The position numbers and the translations under genes were made by a program. This document shows, one piece after another, positions 7,437 to 14,516 of a stretch of DNA of 24,537 bases. Below the pieces are notes generated by a model that saw nothing but the letters and a program-made list of their open reading frames with translations, was not told the DNA's origin and ran no database searches. The stretch is from Pseudomonadota bacterium (GTDB taxonomy: Bacteria > Pseudomonadota > Gammaproteobacteria > Halothiobacillales > Halothiobacillaceae): contig JAJYPA010000069.1 of assembly GCA_021795795.1 (NCBI GenBank), forward strand, positions 1-24,537. Reading direction: 5' to 3'. Position 1 is the stretch's first letter. Each line of letters begins with the position of its first letter.

Positions 7437-7593
7437 CCCGCCAACGTCGGTTATAAGCGATTGAATCTATAGGCTTTATTTTCGCAAGCCATTGATTCAT
7501 CCAATCTACGCACCAAAAACGTTGTAACAGGCGGGCGCAAGGCGTATTATCTAGCTTTATTTTCTATGGTACGTAGGAAGGAGCTTAGAAAAC

Positions 7594-8883
7594 ATGCCCA
7601 GATTAGCCAAGGAACTGACCGCTATCGAGGTTAAACGCCTCACAGTGAACACGAATGCCGAAGGCGTACCGTATAACACCATGCACCGCGTCGGTGGCGT
7701 ATCGGGGCTTATGCTCCAGATAACACCCAGCGGGGCTAAATCTTGGTTACTGCGCACCTACGTAGGTGAAAAGCGCCGAAGCATTGGGCTTGGTGGCTTC
7801 CCTGATGTATCACTAGCTGACGCCCGCACCAAAGCGCAAGCCGTTAAAGACCAGATCGAGCTAGGGCTAGACCCTATCGAAACCAAACGCGCCGCCCGGC
7901 GTGCCTTGATTGATTCGCAGCGGCAGACCATCACCTTTGAAGATGCCGCCCGCCGCTATATCGAGATGAAGGCCAAAGAGTTTAAGAACCCGCGCCAAGC
8001 CGAACAATGGACAAGCAGCCTGACCGCCTACGCCTTCCCGATCATTGGTGGCGTGCCCGTGCGAGATATTGAGCTGACCCATATCAAAGCCGTGCTAGAC
8101 CCGATTTGGGAGCGCATCAACGAAACGGCAAACCGCGTGCGTGGGCGCATCGAAAATATTTTAGGTTGGGCAACGATTCACCAATACCGCACCGGCGAAA
8201 ACCCCGCCCGCTGGACGAACTACCTAGACCAGATTTACGCCGCACCGGGCAAAATTCAGAAAGTGAAGCATCACGAGGCCATGCCGTTTGCTGACGTGCC
8301 CGCATTCATGGCCGAATTGCGCCAGCGTGACGGATTAGCCGCCCGTGCCCTTGAGTTTACGATTCTGACCGCCACCCGCACCAATGAAGGCGTTGGCGAT
8401 AAGCGCATCCATAAGCCCGGCGCAACATGGGGCGAGATCGACACAGACAAGCGCCTCTGGACGATACCCGCCGAGCGCATGAAGGCAGGCCGTGCGCATC
8501 AAGTACCATTGTCTGACGCCGCCATGAAGGTTTTAGCCGGGCTTGCCCGTGGCGATGATGCCGCGCTGATATTCCCCGGCGCGGGTGGCGCGATTGCATC
8601 GAATAACTTTTTATCGAGCGTATTGAAGCGCATGGGGCAGCAAGTCACCGCGCACGGGTTTAGATCGAGCTTCAAAGATTGGGCGCGAAACCTGACCGCC
8701 TTTGATGATGAAGTTTCAGAGCTTGCCCTAGCGCATATCAGCAACGACCTGACCCGCGCCGCTTATGCCCGTGACGGTTTGATTGAGAAGCGCCGCCAAC
8801 TGATGACCGATTGGGCGCACTACTGCGAACACGGGCAACAAACCAAAAGCAATGTAATCGCCATTGGGGAGCGCCGCGCATGA
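7594..8883 (+). CDS. P4-type tyrosine integrase
   Basis: This 429-residue integrase has a DUF4102-type N-terminal arm-binding domain (about 1-95; SGLMLQITPSGAKSWLLRTY and RRSIGLGGFPDVSLADAR). A central core-binding SAM-like domain (about 110-200) and a C-terminal tyrosine recombinase domain follow. Catalytic residues are visible: Arg in ILTATRTNEG, the HxxR box as HGFRSSFKDWA, His in LALAHISNDL, and the nucleophile Tyr in RAAYARDGL. It would catalyse integration into, and with a directionality factor excision from, the tRNA-Ser 3' end. GGAAGGAG ten bases upstream supports the start. The stop overlaps the next gene's ATG, so the two are probably co-translated. Orientation and position next to attL fit a functional integration module. 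Confidence 0.93.
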   Translation: MPRLAKELTAIEVKRLTVNTNAEGVPYNTMHRVGGVSGLMLQITPSGAKSWLLRTYVGEKRRSIGLGGFPDVSLADARTKAQAVKDQIELGLDPIETKRAARRALIDSQRQTITFEDAARRYIEMKAKEFKNPRQAEQWTSSLTAYAFPIIGGVPVRDIELTHIKAVLDPIWERINETANRVRGRIENILGWATIHQYRTGENPARWTNYLDQIYAAPGKIQKVKHHEAMPFADVPAFMAELRQRDGLAARALEFTILTATRTNEGVGDKRIHKPGATWGEIDTDKRLWTIPAERMKAGRAHQVPLSDAAMKVLAGLARGDDAALIFPGAGGAIASNNFLSSVLKRMGQQVTAHGFRSSFKDWARNLTAFDDEVSELALAHISNDLTRAAYARDGLIEKRRQLMTDWAHYCEHGQQTKSNVIAIGERRA

Positions 8884-9512
8884 AGATCGAAACACAATCA
8901 CCATTCTTGACGATCACCGAAGCCGCTAAGATTTTGCAACGATCAGAGCAGGACGTTTTAGACTTCGCCGCGTTTCATTCGCTTGGAGCCGGGGCGCTTA
9001 TCTCGGGCGTTAACGCCACGCGCTATGAATGCCGCACGGACAACGGGCAAACCTTTTGCTATGCGGCAGACCCGCAAACAAGCCCGGCTAAAGGTTTTTT
9101 CAGGCTGAAGGCCGACGATTTGCAGCAAATTAGATCAGTCGGGAACGTTACCCCGCGCGTGCTATTCCCGCATGATTCGCACCCCGGCCAAAGCCTCGAC
9201 GAGTGCGGATATTTCCTGATTGATTCGTGGGACGGCATTCCCTTGTCGATTGGAATAAATCAGCTATGGGTTTTTAGGCCGGAGCTGGCACGCTGGCAGG
9301 CTACCCAGCCGAAAGGCAGCCCGCGCGGCAGGAGAGCGGGTTCAGGCGCTGATTGGCAGGCGATTCAAAGGGAGCTAGACACCTTCGCGCACAAGATGCG
9401 CCTGCAGGGGCAGACTACCGCCAAGCCGGAAGTTATCAGCGCATACCTAAAATCGACACCCCGCGAATTAACGTATGGTTCAGTGAATCGGAGAACAAAA
9501 AAGACTTGGTAA
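8880..9512 (+). CDS. Protein of unknown function with a possible N-terminal HTH, coupled to integrase
   Basis: This 210-residue soluble protein starts at the ATG that overlaps the integrase stop (ATGA). The N-terminus (FLTITEAAKILQRSEQDVLDFA) looks like a MerR/excisionase-style helix-turn-helix. The middle (about 40-145) is a mixed alpha/beta region without a motif I know, and the C-terminus is basic (RTKKTW). It has no signal peptide or membrane segment. Tight coupling to the integrase suggests a role in recombination control or DNA binding, but that is inference from position. An intrinsic terminator follows after 25 bases, closing this two-gene unit. Confidence 0.75.
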   Translation: MKIETQSPFLTITEAAKILQRSEQDVLDFAAFHSLGAGALISGVNATRYECRTDNGQTFCYAADPQTSPAKGFFRLKADDLQQIRSVGNVTPRVLFPHDSHPGQSLDECGYFLIDSWDGIPLSIGINQLWVFRPELARWQATQPKGSPRGRRAGSGADWQAIQRELDTFAHKMRLQGQTTAKPEVISAYLKSTPRELTYGSVNRRTKKTW

Positions 9513-9537
9513 AACAATTAGATGAGTTAGATATTAG

Positions 9538-9558
9538 CCCGCTTTGTGCGGGTTTTTT
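9538..9558 (+). terminator. Intrinsic terminator after the integrase unit
   Basis: CCCGC-TTTGT-GCGGG is followed directly by TTTTTT (9553-9558). It begins 25 bases after the stop of the gene coupled to the integrase and separates the integration unit from the AlpA/replication unit. Confidence 0.85.
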
Positions 9559-9651
9559 ATTGCCCTAAATCGGACAAAAAAAGACATTAAATAGCCGCCG
9601 ATTTTTCGCTTGTTTTTACTGACCCTGTACCAACTAGGAGCAAGCGAAATC

Positions 9652-9831
9652 ATGCAACCACAAACAGTTTTTTTCTCTGACAAGGCACTGGCCGAAAGGT
9701 ACCAAGTTACCCGGCAAACCATTTGGCGTTGGGTTCGTGAAAACCGACTAGCGAAGCCGGTCAAATTAGCGGCAGGCTCGACCCGCTGGACACAAGCGGC
9801 AGTCGAAAAATTCGAGGAGGCCGCAAAATGA
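9652..9831 (+). CDS. AlpA-family regulator / excisionase-like protein
   Basis: This 59-residue protein consists almost entirely of a helix-turn-helix: DKALAERYQVTRQTIWRWVR, then a short wing with GSTRWTQAAVEKFEE. The pattern is that of AlpA-type proteins from P4-like satellites and islands, which activate excision or early genes. The ATG at 9652 has AGGAG 11 bases upstream. Its stop overlaps the start of the next small gene (ATGA). Sitting at the head of the replication operon, it probably controls excision or this operon; DNA targets could include the TGATAG repeats near attR, but that link is speculative. Confidence 0.85.
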   Translation: MQPQTVFFSDKALAERYQVTRQTIWRWVRENRLAKPVKLAAGSTRWTQAAVEKFEEAAK

Positions 9832-10004
9832 AAAACGCCTCGACCCTTTCGAATCAAGACGTTAGCATGGCAGCTAACGAGAATCATAACAAAACTAGAG
9901 CAGAATTGCTAAACGATTTGCGCCGCCAAATTGATTGGCTGATGGGTGCCTATTGCGTGTTATTGGATGACCCCAAAGCCGAAAAGCAGGGGGGTTCACG
10001 ATGA
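9828..10004 (+). CDS. Small protein of unknown function (58 aa)
   Basis: The ATG at 9828 overlaps the AlpA stop and the TGA at 10002-10004 overlaps the next start, so the gene sits in a four-base-overlap chain. The product has a polar N-terminus and one amphipathic helix (RAELLNDLRRQIDWLMGAYC). The RRQIDWLMG stretch resembles DKRLDWIEA in the 49-residue protein at 13547. I do not recognise a family. The overlaps at both ends are the main evidence that it is real. Confidence 0.7.
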   Translation: MKNASTLSNQDVSMAANENHNKTRAELLNDLRRQIDWLMGAYCVLLDDPKAEKQGGSR

Positions 10005-10249
10005 ACACTCAAGACATATCGACAGCCAGCCAACGCGCCAGGCTTTTAACCGCTCTGAAATCGACCCCCGGCGGGATTACAACGATTCAGGCACGCCGTG
10101 ATTTAAATGTCATGCAGCCAGCGCCGCGCATCAAAGAGCTACGCGAACGGGGCTGTCAAATCGCAACAATTCGCGAAACCCAAACAGATGACCAAGGCCG
10201 CAAGCACCCACGATGCGCCCGGTATGTTTATCTCGGGGGTGGCGTATGA
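10001..10249 (+). CDS. Winged-helix DNA-binding protein (HTH_39-like)
   Basis: This 82-residue protein is one winged-helix domain: SQRARLLTALKSTPGGITTI, QARRDLNVMQPAPRIKELR, then a beta wing (IATIRETQTDD...ARYVYL). This matches the small HTH_39-type proteins common in prophages and integrative elements. It starts at ATGA overlapping the previous gene and ends at ATGA overlapping the primase-helicase, so it is translationally coupled to the replication gene. A role in replication initiation or its control is likely from position; the DNA target is unknown. Confidence 0.8.
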   Translation: MNTQDISTASQRARLLTALKSTPGGITTIQARRDLNVMQPAPRIKELRERGCQIATIRETQTDDQGRKHPRCARYVYLGGGV

Positions 10250-12330
10250 CCGCTCGATTCTTATTTGCAGAAAATCACAGCCAGACAAGCGGGTTTAGTC
10301 ATATTTCAGTGAACGACCTCGCAAGCATGGCTAAAACGCCTCGCATTGGAGCGAAGGCAACCGCGCCCGTTTTTGCGCCGCATGACGGCCAAGGGAAAAC
10401 CAAGCAGGACGCCGAACAAGCCCAATTTAGCGCCCTGATTTTGGATTTTGACGAGGGCAACCTATCAGCCACAGCATTAAAGATGATTCTTGCTGATGCG
10501 GGCGGTTATTTGGCGTTTACATCATCCAGTCACCAGCAGCCCAAGGGCGCCGAGCCGCCAGCTGGTCGCTGGAAGGCTGTTATTCCATTTAGCCGGGCTG
10601 TTTTTGCCGAGCAATACGCGCCCTTGGCACTTGGCGCCGCTCTGAAATTCAAAACAGACCCAGCACAAGCCCGGCTGAATCAAATTTGTTATGTACCGAA
10701 TAAGGTTGACGAATCAGCGCCTTATGAAGTGATCGACCGCACAGACCGCCCGGCAATCGACCCAGAAAGCAGCCCGTTTGCTAAAGAGTGTCTCGCAGCC
10801 TTTGAGGCTCACCAAGCCAAGCAAGAAGCCACGGCAAGGGCAGCGCCAATCAATCAGCGGCGCAATGGCGATTTTAGCCGAGCTGGTAGCGTTATCGACC
10901 TAACAAATTCCGCCTATCAAGTGCGCGATATTCTGACCGGGGCGGGCTACACACAGCGCGGCAAAAAGTTTATAGCACCGGGCAGCACAACGGGCATTGC
11001 GGGCGTGCATATCTTGACCGGCGACGATTCCAAGGAGCGCGTTTACTCGCACCACAGCCAAGCCAGCGACCCATTAGCAGACGGTACCGCACACGATGCC
11101 TTTGATTTGTTGCTAATCCTGCGATTCGGTGGCGACATGGCCGAGGCCGTCCGAACGCTATCACAGGAGCTTGACCAAGAAGGCCAAAAGCAGCGCCAGC
11201 GCGACTACATGCGGGAGCAAGCCGACACGCGAGGCCAGATAGCCGCCTTTGAGCTGACGCGCTCACAAGAGGCACAAGCCCGGCTAAACGAGGACTCACA
11301 GCCTTTCGACCTAGGGCGGTTCTCACTAAATGGCAGCGCCGAATCAATGCGCCAGAAAATGCTAGAAGAGGTTTTTATTATGGGTGAAATTGCGATTTTA
11401 GGGCAGCTAACAGCGATTTATGCAAAGCCAAACACAGGTAAAACACTAATCACGATTAGCTTAATTATCGAGGCCATTAAATCGGGCAGGATTAATGCGG
11501 GCGATGTTTTTTATGTAAATGCAGATGACACATTCCGGGGGCTAGTTTCAAAACTTGAATTAGCCGAGCTTTACGGGTTCAACATGCTGGCACCGGGTGA
11601 AAATGGTTTTAATACTAAACATTTTGCCGAGTATCTAAAGCTAATGGCACGGCAAGGAACCGCCAGCGGGAAAATCATTGTTTTGGACACCTTGAAAAAA
11701 TTTACCGATCTCATGGATAAAACAAACGCATCTGAATTTATGACCACAGCGCGGGCATTTACTCAGGCGGGAGGCAGCATGGTTTTATTAGCGCACACAA
11801 ACAAAAACAGGGATGCCGAGGGCAAGGTTATCGCGGGTGGCACTTCAGACATTATCGATGATGCGGATTGCGTCTATTTGCTGGACGAGATCGGCATGAT
11901 CCCCGGCCAGAAAACGGTTCTATTTGAAAACCTAAAAGCGCGGGGGGATGTTGCCAAGAAAGCTGCCTACAGTTATAGCGTAGAGCGTGGGTTAAGTTAC
12001 CGCCAGCTAGTCGATTCAGTCGAATCACTTGACGACCAAACCGTGCAAAAGGCCGCACAAGAGCGTGACCAGCAGGAAGCCCGGCTAAGAGATCAGCCAG
12101 CGATTGAAGCCCTTTCCGAGGCGATACGATTAGGTTTTGTTAGCCGAACTGTTTTGCTAGATGAGGCAAAAAACCATTGTGGGCTATCGAGGCCAAGACT
12201 TGCGAAGGTACTGGACGCCTACGAAGGCGGGGCGCTCGAACCGGGCAAACAGTGGCGCATGAAGCGCGGGGCAGACAATCGCCACATTTACGAGCTTCAT
12301 TACGGGCAAATTCTAGAAAAAACCGAGTAA
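10246..12330 (+). CDS. Primase-helicase: AEP-like primase domain fused to RecA-like (RepA-type) ATPase
   Basis: The ATG at 10246 overlaps the preceding stop (ATGA) and gives 694 residues. The N-terminal half has archaeo-eukaryotic-primase-like motifs: LILDFDEG (acidic motif I, Asp67 and Asp69), TSSSHQ (SxH motif II, His96), and RWKAVIPFSR at 108-117, a stretch typical of plasmid/phage primase-polymerases. The C-terminal half is a RecA-fold ATPase with Walker A AKPNTGKT (Lys399), Walker B IIVLDTL (Asp481), and a sensor-like MVLLAHTNKN. The C-terminal tail may be another winged helix. Together these would unwind and prime DNA for replication of the excised element. A long inverted repeat starts at the base after the stop. 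A relaxase motif is absent. The ATPase part is certain; the primase part rests on motif resemblance. Confidence 0.85.
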   Translation: MTARFLFAENHSQTSGFSHISVNDLASMAKTPRIGAKATAPVFAPHDGQGKTKQDAEQAQFSALILDFDEGNLSATALKMILADAGGYLAFTSSSHQQPKGAEPPAGRWKAVIPFSRAVFAEQYAPLALGAALKFKTDPAQARLNQICYVPNKVDESAPYEVIDRTDRPAIDPESSPFAKECLAAFEAHQAKQEATARAAPINQRRNGDFSRAGSVIDLTNSAYQVRDILTGAGYTQRGKKFIAPGSTTGIAGVHILTGDDSKERVYSHHSQASDPLADGTAHDAFDLLLILRFGGDMAEAVRTLSQELDQEGQKQRQRDYMREQADTRGQIAAFELTRSQEAQARLNEDSQPFDLGRFSLNGSAESMRQKMLEEVFIMGEIAILGQLTAIYAKPNTGKTLITISLIIEAIKSGRINAGDVFYVNADDTFRGLVSKLELAELYGFNMLAPGENGFNTKHFAEYLKLMARQGTASGKIIVLDTLKKFTDLMDKTNASEFMTTARAFTQAGGSMVLLAHTNKNRDAEGKVIAGGTSDIIDDADCVYLLDEIGMIPGQKTVLFENLKARGDVAKKAAYSYSVERGLSYRQLVDSVESLDDQTVQKAAQERDQQEARLRDQPAIEALSEAIRLGFVSRTVLLDEAKNHCGLSRPRLAKVLDAYEGGALEPGKQWRMKRGADNRHIYELHYGQILEKTE

Positions 12331-12473
12331 TACCCCCCCCTGTCTAAAAAACCGAAAAACCGGAGAAACCGAACAAACCGCGTCAGAATAAGGTTTCTTT
12401 GGTTTTGTTGGTTTCTCTGGTTTCTTTGGTTTTATTGGTTTCTTTATATTTTTTGGTTTTAGAGGGGGGGGTA
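12331..12473. repeat. 143-bp imperfect inverted repeat capped by C8/G8 (candidate origin)
   Basis: Perfect outer arms TACCCCCCCC (12331-12340) and GGGGGGGGTA (12464-12473) enclose a TCTAAAA/TTTTAGA pair. The left side then carries AAACCG-type blocks and the right side many GGTTTCTTTGG-type blocks, which pair imperfectly. The right half is also a run of direct repeats (TTTCTTTGGTTTT, GGTTTCTCTGG, TTTCTTTGG). It begins immediately after the primase-helicase stop and contains no gene. Iteron-like repeats plus a long hairpin next to the replication gene suggest an origin or single-strand initiation site; a large terminator-like structure is the alternative. Confidence 0.7.
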
Positions 12474-12525
12474 GAGCCACAAAAAACAGCCCGGCTAAAA
12501 ATGACTTAACACTTTGAGGGTTTTT

Positions 12526-12717
12526 ATGAAGAAAATCAGATTTAACGTAGGCGATTCGTTCCAGTGCAAGGCTTTTATTAAAAGATCAGCGCAAGGGAAA
12601 ATGCGCCGATTAGAGATCGTTTGGGCACCCGCGCCGCCTAATCGCCAGCTGACCGAAAAAGAGAGCGCGGATTATCAGCGGGGGCTTTCAATCATAATCG
12701 CAGCAAACCGTTTATAA
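12526..12717 (+). CDS. Small basic protein of unknown function (63 aa)
   Basis: The ATG at 12526 follows GAGGG with five bases of spacing. The product is basic and beta-rich at the start (MKKIRFNVGDSFQCKAF), with a C-terminal helix (KESADYQRGLSIIIAANRL). I do not recognise a family. Upstream (12488-12509) is AGCCCGGCTAAAAATGACTT, nearly repeated before the next gene at 12763, which may be a shared expression signal. Confidence 0.6.
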   Translation: MKKIRFNVGDSFQCKAFIKRSAQGKMRRLEIVWAPAPPNRQLTEKESADYQRGLSIIIAANRL

Positions 12718-12812
12718 TCAATTTTAAGGAGATAACCAAGCAAGAGAATAACGAAGCCCTATAGACCGGCTAAAATGACCTAAAACTGATTTTAATTGAT
12801 TGGAGTTAATAA

Positions 12813-12980
12813 ATGACCACCGCACCACCAAACGCTCGAGACATGACCCCAGCCGAATTTAGAAAAGCGCTTATTCAAGTTGCGTTTGAAGACCAAGCGA
12901 GACTTGCTAAACAGTCAGAAAACGCAAGCCTGAAAATAATCCACGCCCGATATGGCAAACCCCAAACGGAGAAAAAATAA
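12813..12980 (+). CDS. Small protein of unknown function (55 aa)
   Basis: The ATG at 12813 is preceded by TGGAG with eight bases of spacing. The stop TAA shares a base with the next gene's ATG (TAATG), implying coupling. The protein has a polar N-terminus and one amphipathic helix (PAEFRKALIQVAFEDQARLA), then a basic tail. No family is recognised. The 95-base gap before it holds an A-rich leader and a near-repeat of the 12488 motif. Confidence 0.6.
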   Translation: MTTAPPNARDMTPAEFRKALIQVAFEDQARLAKQSENASLKIIHARYGKPQTEKK

Positions 12981-13495
12981 TGACTACCTTGGCAGCTACT
13001 TTTGAAACTTTGAATAAAAAACGCATGGCCTTGATTCATGAAGCCGCAGCTACCGGCCAAGCAATTGACCCGGAGAAAATCGCAGAGATTCAAGCCCAGA
13101 TTCAGGCAGCCCAGCAAGCCCAAGACCTCGAAAATGAGATTCGAGCAGCCAAGGCCAGCATTGAAGCCGAAAAGCGCAAAACGAGCAACGCCGAGCATCT
13201 GGCAGAATTGGTTCAAACCGTTGAATTAAAAGCTGAAATCGCCGATAAGTTAGCGCAAGAGATTGAAACAGACCTTGCCAGCCTTCGCGCCAAGATCGGC
13301 ACTTGGCAGGCCGCTTGCGGTGAGGTCTATGCAGCCAATGGAAACGTTCACCACTTTGCATCACAAACAGCCCAGCGAATCACGCAAAAAGGCGTGCCTA
13401 ATCAAGACCTTGAGATCGTTTTGATGCGCAAGAGCGATCAATTCAAAAGGCCGCTAAATTCTGTAGGGCGTACCTTCACGCATCAAGTGCGGTAA
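12980..13495 (+). CDS. Coiled-coil protein of unknown function (171 aa)
   Basis: It starts at the TAATG junction with the previous small gene. About residues 1-110 form a nearly uninterrupted charged helix with heptad character (KIAEIQAQIQAAQQAQDLEN, AAKASIEAEKRKTSNAEHL and LAQEIETDLASLRAKI), so a coiled-coil dimer or oligomer is likely. The last 60 residues are compact and basic. It has no signal or membrane segment. Phage scaffolding and satellite capsid-morphing proteins can look like this, but so can many others. I can support only a helical cytoplasmic protein. Confidence 0.75.
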   Translation: MTTLAATFETLNKKRMALIHEAAATGQAIDPEKIAEIQAQIQAAQQAQDLENEIRAAKASIEAEKRKTSNAEHLAELVQTVELKAEIADKLAQEIETDLASLRAKIGTWQAACGEVYAANGNVHHFASQTAQRITQKGVPNQDLEIVLMRKSDQFKRPLNSVGRTFTHQVR

Positions 13496-13546
13496 CAAAA
13501 AACAGGGTGCACGGCAACGGGTACCCCGTCACAAAGAGGACTAACC

Positions 13547-13696
13547 ATGAAAGAGCAGCGAAATAAACCATCATCATTCGAAACCGAGCTTCAGGCAATC
13601 GACAAGCGCCTTGATTGGATTGAGGCCATTTTGCGGGAGGTGGCAGAGGATCGGCTACGCAACCAAGGGGAACTGACCGATGAGCACAGCTCTTGA
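13547..13696 (+). CDS. Small helical protein of unknown function (49 aa)
   Basis: The ATG at 13547 has AAAGAGGA six bases upstream. The product is mostly one charged helix (TELQAIDKRLDWIEAILREV). Its 3' end overlaps the DUF5681-like gene by 17 bases. The LDW-centred helix recalls the 58-residue protein at 9828. No family is recognised; the ribosome site and overlap support it. Confidence 0.6.
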   Translation: MKEQRNKPSSFETELQAIDKRLDWIEAILREVAEDRLRNQGELTDEHSS

Positions 13697-14108
13697 TTCT
13701 CAAGTAAAAAGCAAAGGCCGCTGGAAGAAAGGAGAATCGGGCAATCCAGGAGGCAGACCCAGCCTTGGGAAGACGGAACTACGCCAGCAGATCGACCAAG
13801 GCGCGCCGGAAGTCTTGAAAATCGTCATGCAGGCCGCACTTGATGGCGATATGGCGGCATGTAGGATGATTTTAGATAGAACAGTCCCACCGTTAAAACC
13901 ACGCGCACAGCCCTTGCAGCTGGCACAGCCAGAAGATCGTTCACCGCAGGGATTAGCCAAGGCGCTTATTGACGGCGCGATGAGTGGGTTAGTCGACGTT
14001 CGCGATGCAGCCGTTCTCCTGAACGCAATCGCACAGTTCAGCCGATTGGACGAGCCAGAAAACGACCATATAGCCGCCTTTGAGACATTACCGTATGACG
14101 GGGTCTAA
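13680..14108 (+). CDS. DUF5681-like protein
   Basis: This 142-residue protein opens with a basic KGRWKKGESGNPGGRPSLG motif, the hallmark of DUF5681-type proteins found in prophages and mobile elements, often near terminase genes. It continues with helices (TELRQQIDQGAPEVLKIVMQ, ACRMILDRTVPPL). The function of the family is not established; the basic GNPGGRP segment suggests nucleic-acid contact. Here no terminase is beside it, so if its role is linked to packaging, the element would rely on a helper phage. It is the last gene of the element and is followed by a terminator. Confidence 0.75.
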   Translation: MSTALDSQVKSKGRWKKGESGNPGGRPSLGKTELRQQIDQGAPEVLKIVMQAALDGDMAACRMILDRTVPPLKPRAQPLQLAQPEDRSPQGLAKALIDGAMSGLVDVRDAAVLLNAIAQFSRLDEPENDHIAAFETLPYDGV

Positions 14109-14123
14109 TCAGACCACACCAAG

Positions 14124-14146
14124 CCCGGCCAAGCGTCGGGTTTTTT
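14124..14146 (+). terminator. Intrinsic terminator after the DUF5681-like gene
   Basis: CCCGGC-CAAGC-GTCGGG (one G-U pair) is followed by TTTTTT, 15 bases after the stop. Confidence 0.8.
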
Positions 14147-14376
14147 ATTGCCTCGACCACTCGACGATCCGCCGACCCCCCCTCAATTTTCGGCATTGAT
14201 AGCCGCTATCTATCAAAAACACGATGGCACGATTAATGCAAATAAATAGCAAGGATCATGCCTGATAGATTTTTACTATCAATCATGGATGGCCCGATTC
14301 TGCGAAGCCCTTGCGCGACGGCATTTGGCACGTCGGGGCGCGATGCGCAACGAGAACCGCAACACGCGCCACCCAG
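14147..14376. other. Noncoding right end of the element
   Basis: No convincing gene is present. The stretch holds a block of TGATAG inverted repeats (14197-14281), described separately, and then a GC-rich part with no clear frame, up to the terminator at 14377. Confidence 0.5.
14197..14281. repeat. TGATAG inverted repeats near attR (candidate arm or excisionase sites)
   Basis: GATAGC-C-GCTATC (14198-14210) is a perfect palindrome followed by TATCA, and TGATAG-ATTTTTA-CTATCA (14263-14281) is a second perfect inverted pair. The same hexamer thus occurs in paired, opposed copies about 50 bases apart, 230-320 bases from attR. Integrase arm sites or AlpA/Xis operators are typically arranged this way near an att site. 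Confidence 0.45.
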
Positions 14377-14402
14377 CCCGGCTAAAAAATGCCGGGTTTT
14401 TT
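14377..14402 (+). terminator. Intrinsic terminator at the right end of the element
   Basis: CCCGGC-TAAAAAAT-GCCGGG is followed by TTTTTT. No gene lies directly upstream, so it may protect the tRNA region from element transcription or end a small RNA from 14147-14376. It contains one copy of the AGCCCGGCTAA motif. Confidence 0.75.
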
Positions 14403-14479
14403 GCCGGTTAGTAGCACCTTGGAACAATCAAGCGTTTTTACTATGGAGCGTATTAAGAAACGTACCAAAAAAGGCCAAT

Positions 14480-14503
14480 AAAAAAACCTATGCAAAACAT
14501 AGG
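14480..14503 (-). terminator. tRNA-Ser terminator, supplied by the element
   Basis: On the minus strand CCTATG-TTTTG-CATAGG is followed by a T-run (A-run 14480-14486 on the plus strand), 15 bases beyond the tRNA CCA. It lies inside the element, so the element carries both the tRNA 3' end and a terminator for it. Confidence 0.8.
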
Positions 14504-14516
14504 CTTATTTGATTTT

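Larger units (their letters stand above)
9081..14385. repeat. Dispersed motif AGCCCGGCTAA within the element
   Basis: Exact plus-strand copies start at 9081, 11277, 12078, 12488 and 14375. Near copies start at 10668 (one base different) and 12763 (AGACCGGCTAA). Minus-strand copies occur at about 8532-8543 and 10588-10599. I found none outside the element by eye. The copies inside genes fall in different frames (SPAK, ARLN, FSR, LAG), so protein repeats do not explain them. Confidence 0.6.

Noticed and set aside
12739..12765. Tiny gene after the AAGGAG site at 12726
   Set aside because: The expected start position reads AAG, and only eight codons precede a stop; there is no evidence that it is translated.
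14147..14376. A small toxin or RNA gene at the right end of the element
   Set aside because: There is a terminator at 14377, but I found neither a convincing promoter nor a frame, so only the repeats and the terminator are reported.
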